The notes: generated by a model not told the origin, from the sequence alone. DNA of 64,000 bases from Nageia nagi (GCA_050084985.1 JBITNC010000001.1:193068001-193132000); one strand, 5' to 3'. Positions 25,301 through 36,573 are shown, counted from the first letter of the stretch. A program made the numbers and translations.

Positions 25301-26899
25301 AATTTCCCTTGGATTAAAATCACAAGCTATTTATCAAATGAATTAACAAAAGTGCCAATTCAATCTCCGAAAAAGGTTGATTCCTTATCTATTGGATCGA
25401 TAGTATAATATATTAAGAACATAGTATAAGAAAGCAAATAAAAAGGATAAAGTGCATGAAAGAAACCCAAAATAATATACTACATGAAAGAAATGAGAGG
25501 AAAAATACTTGATCTACTCAAGCTTCCATAAAGTAGGAATAAGCTAGAAGGAATTTTGTCTCATAGCCACTAATTCATTCAAAACATTCTAAGCTACCTT
25601 TACCAAATACTTATTACAAATACAAATTATATAATATTTAACTTAGCATTCATGAAGTGTAACTAAGAAAATCACACAATGATTTTAAAAAAGAACAACA
25701 TAAATCATCTTTGAGAGGGAAAATAAAACATACTTGATATTGAATAGAAGGCATAGTACACATAGAAAAGAGAAAATGAATAAAATATTTAACCCTTATT
25801 ACATCCATCTGGGCCATATTTATGGTCCAAAAGTCTAACAAAAATCACCTCCAAATAGTGATGCAAAATAGAATTAACAAAAACCTCTAAACAATCTACA
25901 TCTAAATGCTTGACTAATATAAATATAAGCACATATCCATGGCTATAAGAAAATTACAATTTTAGTTGTAGCTAATAGAATTAACTAATCCAAATCTAGT
26001 TTCTAATAACCAAATCTAGTTTGATAAGAAAATCAAGCCATTTCAACATAATGTCAATTTTCAAAATAAATCCTTTAAGATCCAATCTAAGCCATTGATG
26101 CAACTCATCTGGTATCACTTGGTCTTGTTTTCATTTTTTGGACCTTCCCAAGAATAAATCTCCTCTTGCCACATCTTCTTGAAATACTTTATACTTTTTT
26201 TTAACACCCTGTAACCTTAACTTGAACTACCACATAATTCTTTGATTTACTGCACCATTCTAAGTATTGTTACTATTTTACATGATATTATGAGTCTTTG
26301 ATTAGATTTTTGCACTATTAAGAGTCCTTTTACTATTTAATTTGACATTCTAAAGTACTAGTATGAGTTATAGTGCTTTTCTAAGCACTTTAAATAAATT
26401 TTTACATCATACTAAGTCTTCTTCATTTAGCTACAATACAAAAAAAACTAAAATGATATCACTATCTCAAAAAAGTGGCAAGTCTTCAAAATTCTCATTG
26501 AAATGTTATACCAAGATGTAGGATCAAAATTCATGATATCTTCCTTCAAAAAGAGTGACATCCATGTTCATAAATCTCATGTTGTGATGCGATAATGTAA
26601 ATGATAATGTCATTATATATAAAACATAGAAAAATATCAAAAGTACCTTGCACCATTGTGTGGTAAAGCAAAAATTGATGTTACTAAATTAAAAATATAG
26701 TAAGAGACTTAATCACATTAAAATATACCTTCCCTAAAATTTGATAACATACATGATGATGTAAGCCAATGGAGACTATGATATTGAATTAAATTACCTT
26801 CATAGCTCCTCAGTCATGATGCTACACCATTGATGTTGATGTCGCTTGTTACAAAATGAGATATTGAGTTAAATGTTTTATACTTAGGAAAAAAAAAGG
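22324..26899. other. AT-rich sequence with no recognisable gene
   Basis: Only short ORFs on both strands, none with family likeness or conserved motif. No LTR pairs, terminal repeats or RNA gene were seen. An isolated TGGTATCAC word near 26112 is not supported by flanking LTRs. Confidence 0.5.
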
Positions 26900-28765
26900 T
26901 TTTATATTTGACCCATATCTTTAATTCTAAAAATATGTATCCATTATGATGACTTGTAAGGGAAATTTATTCCACCAAATATAAAATCCAGAGCTAACTT
27001 TATGAATTTGATTATGGAGCTCCCGATACAACCTCTAGCTTCACCTAATCCATTTCTATAGGAATATCAAAACTATTAATATTAAAATGAATCAAATTAA
27101 GCAATTTATGTAAGAAAATCTTAGATGCTTATGCTTTTATTCAAAATCCTTTATATCATCCCCAATATCCATTTGTTTTACAAAAAATGCTAGTAATGTA
27201 TCCATAATTATGTTATAAGTTCTTTATATAATCTCTTTCTGATCTTTTACCATTGCACTAATTGTACCCTAATGTCCTTCATTTTTCAAGGGAGTTTCTT
27301 TAGGTGTTTAGAACTTGGGAATTTGAATTATTTGTAGTGGACCTAAATTATTAGAAAAATTACATAATTTAGCTACCAATATGCTTATGAACCTTTCCTC
27401 TTCTCTCCACATTTCATTTAAGGTCAAGATTGCATTAGTCATTGATTACACTTCCTCCTAGGATTCCATAGGAAAACTAGGCACCTAGAGGGTACTCAAT
27501 TTATTTATATTTCCTATGGCTTAGTTTGCCTTAGGGACCTTTTCTTTTAGAAAAGCCTTAACCTCCTCAAAAATAAGTTCCTTATTGGTGATTACCTCTT
27601 TGAAAAATTATATAAAATATTAGATTAAATTTATAACCTTTACATCCTTAGCAATGTCCCTCCACAACTTTATATTCATATGAGTTACCATAATTATATC
27701 AAAAGATAAGTGGTTAACCACTTGTTGAAATATGATTTATTGGGATTCATATATCAATAATATGGCCTTATATTCAACATAAATTCATTATGATATACTC
27801 TTTTTTTCTCATCTCTCTGAATATTTATAGAAACTTTGCATCCTTTATACTCATGATCACCTTTAACTCTTCCTACTCTACTTCTAAGGCTTACAACTTA
27901 TATTTGAGTTGTTGTACCTATGAATTATTTTTGTACATGTTGCTATTTTTACCATCACTTATTTAACCTTTAGGGATAACTAGTGATTATCCTTATTCAC
28001 ATCCTCCTTAGTTATCTTGATCTCCTAGTTTTTAGTTTCGAACTTAGCATCTTTGTCCTTTAATGCTTTTGATGAAGGGTATGCATTCAATATTTGTTGC
28101 AATATCTCTATTTTAACCTTAAGAGATTTGAACTAACTTTGGTTATCTGTTAACCTTTTTTCTTCATTTTATTGCTTTTACATCTTCTTATTATACTTAC
28201 ATTCAAAATGATCTATATTAAAATTAATCAGGTCCAACCCCTCCATGAAAATTCACTCTTGTCCTCACAACTTGCCTTGCCATATTTAATTTAGAATATT
28301 GTATTTACAACTTGATATGGGTCTTGACATTGTTGCAACTCTTTGGTAACAACAATATGCCATTCCTTTTACCACATATTCTATGATGTTTTTACATGTA
28401 CTTAATCCTAGATAGGATGAATCTATTTATGTATTTTCTCAAACCATGGGCTCATTAATGCCTTCATCTTATCATATTCCTTGTATGTATCATTGAGGCT
28501 AAGAGTCTATCCTTGTAAGTTAGCATGTGGAATAAGACTAAGGGTTGCATTAGATAAAGGGGTACCAAAAGAAATGGGTGTTCTATTACTTCTCAAGGAG
28601 AATACATTAGTCCTAATACATGAATGAGTAGTGACTAATGTGCTTAAGGTGGTTTTATATTTATCTTTAAAATTTTTATGGGAAAACGGATCAATATTTC
28701 CACTCACTTCACTATGAGTGATAGCATCAATTCTCAATGGGGAGTAATGTGGGCTTATTTACTTG
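26900..28765 (-). pseudogene. Minus-strand coding-like sequence, unrecognised and heavily broken
   Basis: Minus-strand translation gives runs with amino-acid-like composition, including an open stretch of 76 codons at 28507-28737 and Lys/Glu/Leu-rich segments suggestive of coiled coil, but frames change often and no known motif is seen. The young element LTR-E is inserted at its upstream edge (28766-28770/32109-32113), and similar coding-like sequence may continue at 32114-32400. It could be a gag-like part of an old retroelement. Confidence 0.3.
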
Positions 28766-28770
28766 TTAGG
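28766..28770. repeat. LTR-E target-site duplication, left
   Basis: TTAGG, repeated exactly at 32109-32113 on the other side of the element. Confidence 0.9.
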
Positions 28771-29085
28771 TGAGAGAACTATAATGTTCTATATTACTCA
28801 TAAAAATGAGTTACATATATAGGCTTTGTGAGCCATTACAAGACAAGCTAAATGGTTGAGATGCAATATTCTCACACCATAACAAATATCACAAATAGCA
28901 CACCTACGTGAACTACAAGACAATAAGTGATGCCTATCCTAAAAAATAGGCTAAGTATGGAATATGGTCAACATAGACCAAATATTTCTCACAAGCTAAT
29001 ATTAATACTTTAGGAAATACTCTTAATCCTAATTAATTAATCTATTAACTTAGGACTTAGGGATATGTAGGGTATAATTCCAACA
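28771..29085 (-). repeat. LTR-E 3' LTR
   Basis: 315 bp. On the minus strand it runs from TGTTGGAATTATACC to AGTTCTCTCA. I see no difference from 31794-32108. Confidence 0.95.
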
Positions 29086-29096
29086 TTCTCCCCTTT
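29086..29096 (-). other. LTR-E polypurine tract
   Basis: Minus strand AAAGGGGAGAA directly before the 3' LTR. Confidence 0.8.
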
Positions 29097-29159
29097 GATG
29101 CTAAGTAACTCATGCAAGAGTTCTTAAGCATCACAAAGTTGGAAGAAACATAACCTTTT

Positions 29160-29366
29160 TCATTTCCTCCAATCATACAAAAGAAAATCAAAATTTTTAA
29201 GAAATAAGTGGTGGCACTCCTTCCACTTGTTGTGTGGAGTTTTCTTCATTGTTGTTGATGTTGCTCCTTCATTGAGTGCCTCCTTTTGTTGAGTAGCTCT
29301 CCCTTCAACAAAAGTCTCTATGGTCTTCAACAACCATATTCTCTCTTCTTCATGGTCCTCAAACCA
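29160..29366 (-). other. In-frame continuation of the LTR-E ORF beyond its stop
   Basis: After the TAA at 29367-29369 the same frame stays open for 68 codons to a TGA at 29160-29162. It begins WFEDHEEERIWLLKT, which repeats the motif found twice just before the stop (WFKHH...ER). The repeat continuing across the stop suggests that the protein once ended here (about 483 residues) or that the stop is read through. TAA differs from CAA by one base, the same change seen in many stops elsewhere in the window. Confidence 0.6.
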
Positions 29367-30611
29367 TTATTTTAGTGACATTCCATCAATGCTATAAGTA
29401 TTGGTTTTCAAGAACCAATCTCTCTCACAATGGTGTTTGAACCATTCTGTCATCTCTCTCTCATTTTTTATATGGTGTTTAAACCATGTTTGCAAGTAGT
29501 CATTTGCTCTTGCATTCATTACATCATAGCATACTCCACATGAGTATGTTCTCATCATTTCACAATAATCATTATACCACACTACTCTCTCACAAATGTC
29601 TACACACAGTTTGAGACAATACATGGCCACACATTGGCTAATTACATATGCAACTTTGAGTTGCTCCTCACACAAATTATCACTCTTTTTCACACATTGT
29701 ACAACCATGAAATGATTGTCATTCACACAAATTACATTACTTTCCTCATTCCAAGGAGTATAACAAAAGAAATCATTTGAGTCCAAATGATCCAATTTTA
29801 CCATCATTTTCTTCACCAAAGGAATACTCTCCTTCAAGGTTTCTTCCATGAAATCATCTTCATAGCATGTTTCCTCCAAAGTTATTTCAACTTGAGGATT
29901 CTTCAACCTGTTTTCACAAAACAAATCATTAGTATAAAAATATTTTTCACCTCTAATGGTGATCTCCTTTGTGCTTTTTTCTTCTTCACAAATTACTATC
30001 TCACTATTATTTCTCTCCTCCTTGAGATATACATTATCATTCACTCTTGGTGAGTGATCTTCTTGCATGAACATGGAGTTTATAGCCTCCATTTCTTCTT
30101 CATCAATGACCTCTCTAAGATCATCATCCCATATTGTCTTCATAAGACAATCATCATGTGCCTCCTCCATGAAGCATTCCTCATCTTCTCCTCTCTTCTC
30201 AAAAAGAAGAAGATTCTCACATACACTCTCCTCAAGGGTGTCTTCATCTTGTTCTTTATCAAAAAAGAACTCTTGCCAACATTGGGTTGACTCCTCCTCA
30301 TTCTCCATCATAAGAATGGGTTCACAATATGCCTCTTCCTTGAAGCATTCATCATCATATGGCTGAGATGGTGTCTTCAATGAACACTCTTCAAATGTCT
30401 CCTCCATGGGACATGGATCATCACAAGGCCAATCTAATTCCTCTCCAAGGAATTCTCCTTCATAGTTTTCATCATATGTGTCTTCAATAGACATATCACC
30501 AAGCATGTAAATAACTCTCACAGGTTCACTTTCATCTTCATCACATGGGTCGTCTTGATGCCCTCCAAACATGTAAGGTTCCTCTTCACCAATAAGAGCC
30601 TTAATTTCCAT
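29367..30611 (-). CDS. Acidic, Cys-containing 414-aa protein of unknown function carried by LTR-E
   Basis: The longest uninterrupted ORF of the window, starting MEIKALIGEEEPYMFGGH at 30611. I do not recognise its family. About a quarter to a third of residues are Asp or Glu, most in the first 280 residues, with recurring motifs of the form ECF-x-EEA (DDECFKEEA near 90, DEECFMEEA near 146) and EET or EES before Cys, so the N-terminal part looks internally repeated. Around residues 318-345 is a more hydrophobic Cys-rich stretch (VAYVISQCVAMYCLKLCVDI). The C-terminus has the repeated motif WFKHH (near 376 and 390). There is no zinc knuckle, no DTG protease and no RT signature. Its place after PBS and leader is where gag normally lies, so it may be an element protein or a captured host sequence. 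Lack of stops fits recent insertion but does not prove translation. Confidence 0.6.
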   Translation of the reverse strand: MEIKALIGEEEPYMFGGHQDDPCDEDESEPVRVIYMLGDMSIEDTYDENYEGEFLGEELDWPCDDPCPMEETFEECSLKTPSQPYDDECFKEEAYCEPILMMENEEESTQCWQEFFFDKEQDEDTLEESVCENLLLFEKRGEDEECFMEEAHDDCLMKTIWDDDLREVIDEEEMEAINSMFMQEDHSPRVNDNVYLKEERNNSEIVICEEEKSTKEITIRGEKYFYTNDLFCENRLKNPQVEITLEETCYEDDFMEETLKESIPLVKKMMVKLDHLDSNDFFCYTPWNEESNVICVNDNHFMVVQCVKKSDNLCEEQLKVAYVISQCVAMYCLKLCVDICERVVWYNDYCEMMRTYSCGVCYDVMNARANDYLQTWFKHHIKNEREMTEWFKHHCERDWFLKTNTYSIDGMSLK

Positions 30612-31779
30612 TTGTGCAGATTTAATAAATCTTGAAGCAACTTCAAATATTTATCAAATTCTCGTCCCTATCATAGAAACTGACATGCTAAATTTTTCAC
30701 ACAGTCACACTGTACTATACCACCAATGTTTTCTGATCTTCTCTCAAAAATAATAGAGAGAAGCAAGTTCTGGTTAGTCTTCTAACGTATGTGTTATTTT
30801 GGAACACTTGGCACACCCATCACTAGATCAAAAGTTTGAAATGCAATCAACAAAACCAACTTTACTACTTCACCAAAAGTCCAAAATGCAATCAATAATG
30901 TCTCTTCCTCACTGGCATAGATCTGCTTCACTGCTTCACCAAATCTCCCAAGAACTAAATCAATTCCTATAATTTGAGTAGCTCCAATGATTCTGGCTCC
31001 TTCATGCAGCCTTGTTGCTCCTTCACATGATCTCCTTCACATGATCTCCTTTAGCTCCTTGCTCCTTCAGCACATGACACAGCATGTGAACGAACGTCTC
31101 CTCATCTGTGTGAGCTTCAAGCTACGAAAGGTTTTCCCCATCCACATGAGTTTTAGGAAATGTTTCTCCTCTATGCCCTCTACCATGCAAACATCATGTG
31201 ACTCCTCCACGCGATCACTATAGCACATGTCTCCATGCATGTCTCCTCCTCCACGAGCAATGAGTAGCATAGCTAACGTGAGCTTCAGACCTCCACACAC
31301 ATTTCCTCCTCTATGCACGTTTCCTCCTCTACGTGAGCTTCTAACAAAATGGTTTTCTCCTCTATGTGAGTTTCTAACAAAATGTTTTGCTCCTCCATGC
31401 ATGAGCTTCATGCAAATCTCCTTCGCACTACCTTCACGCACTTCTCCTCACGCAAGAGCTTCACGCATGCATAGCCTTGTCTACCAGCTTTCCTCTACGC
31501 TCAACATAGTGCTCTTCTTTTTTGCTATGCATGGGTTTCCTTTCAAATGTTTAGTCTATTCTAGATTCTCTTTCAATCTTTAAAATAGCAAACACTTCAC
31601 CCAACTATCTTTGCTTCCACAGAAACAAGAATTTTTCAGAGGCTTTGGATCTCACACTTGCAAGAATTTGATAAATTCTTTGCAATGCATCCACAAGCTC
31701 AATAACTCTGATGATAGTCCTTGAGGAGCTTGATAAGATCCTTCAAGACTTCACCCACTCTAACCCAATAATCAACTAA
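30612..31779 (-). other. LTR-E leader with GC-richer imperfect repeats
   Basis: About 1.2 kb between PBS and the 414-aa ORF. 31080-31500 is richer in C and G than its surroundings and holds imperfect repeats of phrases such as 'tttcctcctctacgtgagc' and 'agcttctaacaaaatg'. The stretch 30612-31060 has no clear feature. Confidence 0.6.
31067..31441 (-). CDS. Possible small Arg/Gly/His-rich ORF (124 codons) in the LTR-E leader
   Basis: Open on the minus strand from an ATG at 31441. The product contains repeated units such as HFVRNSHRGEN, HFVRSSRRGGN and VHRGGNVCGG, so the nucleotide repeats of the leader are translated here as basic repeats. No family is recognised. It could be a chance ORF in repetitive leader DNA. 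It lies upstream of the main ORF and would act as an upstream ORF if transcribed from the 5' LTR. Confidence 0.3.
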   Translation of the reverse strand: MREGSAKEICMKLMHGGAKHFVRNSHRGENHFVRSSRRGGNVHRGGNVCGGLKLTLAMLLIARGGGDMHGDMCYSDRVEESHDVCMVEGIEEKHFLKLMWMGKTFRSLKLTQMRRRSFTCCVMC

Positions 31780-31792
31780 GCTTTGATACCAA
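31780..31792 (-). other. LTR-E primer-binding site
   Basis: Minus strand TTGGTATCAAAGC, one base after the 5' LTR. It contains TGGTATCAAAGC, which matches the tRNA-iMet site TGGTATCAGAGC in eleven of twelve bases. Confidence 0.85.
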
Positions 31793-31793
31793 T

Positions 31794-32108
31794 TGAGAGA
31801 ACTATAATGTTCTATATTACTCATAAAAATGAGTTACATATATAGGCTTTGTGAGCCATTACAAGACAAGCTAAATGGTTGAGATGCAATATTCTCACAC
31901 CATAACAAATATCACAAATAGCACACCTACGTGAACTACAAGACAATAAGTGATGCCTATCCTAAAAAATAGGCTAAGTATGGAATATGGTCAACATAGA
32001 CCAAATATTTCTCACAAGCTAATATTAATACTTTAGGAAATACTCTTAATCCTAATTAATTAATCTATTAACTTAGGACTTAGGGATATGTAGGGTATAA
32101 TTCCAACA
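31794..32108 (-). repeat. LTR-E 5' LTR
   Basis: 315 bp, reading the same as 28771-29085 throughout. A possible TATA box (TATATA in the context CCTATATATG, minus strand) lies about 40-50 bp from the LTR's 3' end, in both copies (28816-28821 in the other). Confidence 0.95.
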
Positions 32109-32113
32109 TTAGG
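32109..32113. repeat. LTR-E target-site duplication, right
   Basis: TTAGG, exact copy of 28766-28770. Confidence 0.9.
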
Positions 32114-33479
32114 GGATATATGCTCTTATTTCCTTTACCACTTCCCTAATTCATTTCTATGCAATCAATTTATCAACAATACTCCATGCCAAATACCCAA
32201 TTTGTGACATAGAAAGGGAGTAGCAAAGATCTTCTACTGAGTCAATAAAATTGTATGATATTATGCTTCTTCATGAAGTACTAATATCATTCCTTAGCTT
32301 GATTAGTTCTCAATTTTCTCACAATATCATCAAGAAGAAATGGAATTAGAGCTCTTTTTAATAAGTGAAAGTGTAGGACTAAAACAAATTGCACAAAGTC
32401 ATAATAAGGGATAGCATGACTCATGTTTTCTATCCACTAGTCTTCCAACTAGGGATTCCCGTATTTTCCTTGCATGTTTAGCTGCAACCCAAGAAATCTT
32501 TTCAAGTATTAATACATAAACAACTAACAAATATATGAGTATTAATGAAATTTGGGAAAACTTGTGATATTGAATAACCTCCATTTAAAATATAAGGATA
32601 AATATTCAACCCAATTGAATAACATGGGTTATTATGGATTTAAAATAATATATGGTATACCAATTTCTATCTCATCATTGCTTTATCTTTTTTCCATTCG
32701 AACATTGTGGCAATAATGTACAAGATTATTTGTAGGTCGATCTTTAATGTGCTAATGGTGGTATCCTATGTTAACATATTCAAAAAATCATTTAGAACAT
32801 TTTCATTCAACCAACTAACATATGTGTACCATATTGTGTAAGGTATTCATTCATATTAATGGTTTTTAGGGGGTTTCTAATAAAAATGGATAAAATGCCT
32901 TCATTGTTATAGGCTATGATATATCTAAAACCTTTTACCATTTTCATTTTCAATGCAATACTTATCAAAATTTACAATTCCTTCTAAAGTAATAATCAAT
33001 TCAAGATAGAGGTGACATCTTTTAAGGATGAAATGTATGAGCAAGGAACCATTAGGAGCATGCCTAATATTATCAACATTGATCGTCATGGATTACTTTA
33101 TGGTTGTACTCTTGAAGTATTTATTGTTCTCATGAATTTCTATATCCATGAAATCCTCCATTTTATTAGTCTATTGAGGGCCATAAATATTATTTCTACC
33201 CATGATGTTGGCTTCATTGATGGTTCTTAGTTTATATCTAAGCTTGGGTATTGAAAAATAGCTGAAAGATGATTTCTTTATTAGAAACTATGAGAGTGAT
33301 GATGATATTTATGATAAGGCATAAAGAATTTAAATGAAACCTTTCATTATCCATAATTATATGCCTAAGGAATCAAACCTAATTTAAGTGATAATATCCT
33401 AATTAATGTCCTAACTAATTGAACACACTCTTTAAAACAAACCATATTTACATATAGTATAACTACTTAGTGGATATTC
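32114..33479. other. No recognisable gene
   Basis: Short ORFs only on both strands (for example 72 codons at 33012-33230, plus), without known motifs. The left part may continue the broken minus-strand sequence of 26900-28765 that LTR-E interrupts. No 3' LTR for the neighbouring gypsy element could be identified. Confidence 0.4.
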
Positions 33480-34800
33480 CTACCACTTATGATGTGGCAT
33501 AACATTTTAAATATTGGCCATTGATGGTGATGAATAAAATCTCACCATACATTTGCACCAACTTGAATGCATTGCATTCCTTCTCTTTAATGATCAGGTA
33601 GGGCCCAAATCATAAAGAATTAAATTTTTGATGCTTATCAGATTTAGCCCACTCCTTATCCGACTTTAATATCAAATTACAATTTTTAAACTTTATCACA
33701 AATGACTTGTTCTTATTAAATCACATTTTAACAATATTGTTCCTCTTCTCTAGCTCACATTAAGCTTGATTATGCATCTCTTCTAAATATAGTAATTAAG
33801 TCATGTAGGATCACATGCGATCAATGTCTAACATCTCATACTATTGGAGCAATTCAAGTTTTAGGAGCTAAATATGAGTTGGTAGAAGTGGTATTTTCCT
33901 ATAAACAAGCATGTAAGGAAAAGAACTGATTGATGGATTATTCATAATATGATCTACCAACAAAGTGAAGTGAATATTCATGTGCCAATCCCTTTTATTA
34001 TCATCAACCATACTCTTAAGAATTTTGAGCAAATTCTTATTTATAGACTCATCCAAATAGGATAATAATTCAAATATGTGTTCTGATATATACCATTTTT
34101 CATCACAACTTTATGATATTTCCCCCTAGAAATACATGACCATTTTCTAATATTATAGTTTATGGAATGCCAAAATGATTTATGATTCATTACATAAAAT
34201 CAATGATAATTTTTTGACATGTATTCTTAGTCACTGTGACCTCCATATATCTAGTGAAATAATCAATGGAGGTTATGATGAACTTGTGCTTGATCAAAGA
34301 ATTTGGATTTATCACCCCTATAAAGTTGATCCCTAATAATTGGAAAAATTCTTCCATCTTAATTGTTTGTAGAAACATAATGATCATCCTCCTTTTCCCC
34401 AAAAATATATAAAATTTTTTACATTCTTTGGCCACCCTAAAGGTTTCTATATAAATATATGGCCAATAATATTTGGCTTGTAGAATATTTTTTGTGGTTG
34501 TGTAACCTAAAAAATATCCTCCTTCAAGACCAAAATGAAAATATTTGAAGACCTTACTAACCTTATTTAGATGTATGTATATCAATAACAATCCATATGA
34601 TTTTTTCTAAATAATAAATTATCCATCAAGGTATAATTGAGCATGTTAGGCTTGAATATTCTCCTTTGTGAGGTATTCAAATATCCTAGGAACTTACCCA
34701 AATATAAATGCTTGGTTATTTTTGAGATCTAATCATTTTGATCATCTAGCCTCTCTACTTTTGTTCCATAGTCTTCTTGTAGGAACACTTATTCTGAAGA
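33480..34800 (-). pseudogene. Gypsy-1 integrase (broken)
   Basis: The main block (34190-34591) contains GYTTTKNILQAKYYWPYIY (zinc-binding/N-terminal zone) and FQLLGINFIGVINP followed by IDYFTRYMEV, the start of the DDE catalytic core. 33868-34056 reads NKNLLKILKSMVDDNKRDWH, the core's C-terminal end. 33490-33730 retains the C-terminal domain, with KSDKHQKFNSL and FGPYLIIKEKECNAFKLV. Stops and shifts separate the parts. The enzyme would insert cDNA into the chromosome; this copy is dead. Confidence 0.82.
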
Positions 34801-34869
34801 AGCATCTATTGTTAACTGTTGGCATAAGCCTCTACCTTTTATAACCTTGTTTGGTTTAATCTCTACATC

Positions 34870-35425
34870 ATACTTCAAAATTTTGGCAATTCATTTGTAA
34901 TATCTCCATTTTTATTCCTCATGAATACTAAATTGGTGATCCATTTAGAATGCTTTATTAGATAAATTATTCCTACTTGGTACAAATTTAGTACCTCTTA
35001 TTTCATAATTTCTTCAATATTTGGATTAACTAGCCACTGCTTTTGCCTAAAGGGTTTTTCTCCCTTGACCATATCAATGGTGTGTTACATTATATCATTC
35101 TTAAATACCCTTAAGTATTCATAATACTAGGATATAATCCCTACAAACTCCTTATAAATTTGGATAATATTTTTAATGTGATCAAGGGTATTCTAGGAAC
35201 CAACCTTAAAAATTCTTCTGGGGGGAACTTCAATTTCTTTGTAGCCTTTCTTGTTGACCACCATTCTTCTTGATATTTCTTGGTCATCTTTGTAGAACAA
35301 CTCCTTAAAGGGAATTAGATATTTCAGAATTATATTGTTCCTTAATTGTAACACATGATCCTCCTTCCTAAAGCATTCAATTAAATATTCCTCATCATAT
35401 AAGAATAACATATGTTGGATCAAGA
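34870..35425 (-). pseudogene. Gypsy-1 reverse transcriptase, N-terminal remnant
   Basis: The segment at about 34915-35075 contains EKPFRQKQWLVNP and further on HSKWITNLVFMRNKNGDI, the well-known gypsy RT opening before the fingers. The open stretch at 35193-35423 corresponds to the linker upstream of RT. The sequence then leaves RT before the YxDD motif, so the catalytic palm appears deleted. Confidence 0.72.
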
Positions 35426-36363
35426 ATTGGTTGATCTGATCATTATCATGGAAGATTTACCAAAAGCAATTATTATATGGGAAAAAGGGTCTAAAGATTA
35501 TCTAGAATCCTTTTCTCCTAAACCAATGCTATGTAGGGTTAAACATAGCTCCTTTTTGGGATATAAAATCAACCATATTGTTGTCTTTCCTTGGCATGAT
35601 TATGACGTTCAAGTTATTGAAACTCTCTACTAATTCCCAAACTTTGTTTTTGTAGGATCTCAAGTAATGATATTTGATTAAACACCTATAAATCACTTGG
35701 TTTATGATAGCTCTGAGTCGCCAAATATGATCAGGTATTTAATATTCATTTTGGTAGTCTAGTCTAGGCCTAAGCATAATAATTCATACCCAATGGAATT
35801 ATTTATGCAATCCCATGTTAATTGAAAAGAGAAACTCTTAGTTCTCTCTAATTGTGATCTAAAGAATATTCTAGCTCTAGCTCCCTTATTTGACTTAACA
35901 CTATCAAAGAAAAACTACCATATTTCATACTCTCTTAACTCATCTTGATTTAGGGCCAACATGCCATCTTATGAATCAAGGATATAATAAGTACCCATGC
36001 TAGTCATTTTTGTTAGATTTAGTAGTTAGAAAAATTATTATCTTATGGTAACAACTCTTCGAAGATATCTACAATCTCATATTCTTAATTTATAACATTG
36101 AATTGAGATACCTTGTTAGTGTGGAAGGGTGAAGTGGATTCATTCACTATCTTGATCCTTTTATCTTTGAATGAGACCATCATGTGATAATCCTCCATAG
36201 CTGGTTAGCCTTCTACATTTTCCATGAATTCTCTAGATAGATGTTAGAGAAAAACAAGGATCAACCACCACTATGAATTGAACCATAATACTCTCAAATA
36301 ATTATTTAAATTCATTGGAATATCTTTTACAACCCTTAAAATATTCATATTTATTCCATTTAA

Positions 36364-36573
36364 CTACAATATGCCAATCAAGGTTATGGTATGTATCAAT
36401 CTAATGGTATCTAAAACCTTTTTAGGCATCATAGTTATTGCAACTCCTATATCTAACAAATAGTTACACATGATGTGTCCTTCAATTTGAAAAAAATCTA
36501 GATGAAGAGGGCCTATTTTTTCCCATTCATGGTAATTTTTTGTCTTCTTATAAGTTTGCATTGAAATCATCAT
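36364..36573 (-). pseudogene. Gypsy-1 aspartic protease remnant
   Basis: An open 69-codon piece containing IMCNYLLDIGVAITMMPKKV, which matches the pattern of retroviral-type protease in plant gypsy elements (hydrophobic-hydrophobic-D-x-G-A then hydrophobic-MP). The usual D-[ST]-G-A is here D-I-G-V-A, so the catalytic turn is altered. Confidence 0.6.

Larger units (their letters stand above)
28771..32108 (-). mobile_element. LTR-E: young non-autonomous LTR retrotransposon carrying a novel ORF (3.34 kb)
   Basis: Two 315-bp LTRs (28771-29085, 31794-32108) that appear identical base for base, a perfect 5-bp duplication TTAGG, a PBS (31780-31792) and a PPT (29086-29096) define a complete minus-strand element. 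Inside are a leader of about 1.2 kb, one intact 414-codon ORF (29367-30611) and a 3' region. No Gag, protease, integrase or RT motif is present. It therefore must have been mobilised by enzymes of another element, and recently, since its LTRs have not diverged while all other elements here have decayed. It resembles in layout the LARD and TR-GAG classes, but its ORF does not look like Gag. Confidence 0.93.

Noticed and set aside
26112-26124. Isolated primer-binding-site-like word (TGGTATCACTTGG)
   Set aside because: No LTR pair, polypurine tract or coding region fits around it.
29787-30366. Three plus-strand ORFs of 78-99 codons
   Set aside because: They lie antisense to the intact 414-codon ORF and reflect its Glu/Asp codons read backwards (Ser/Phe/Leu-rich).
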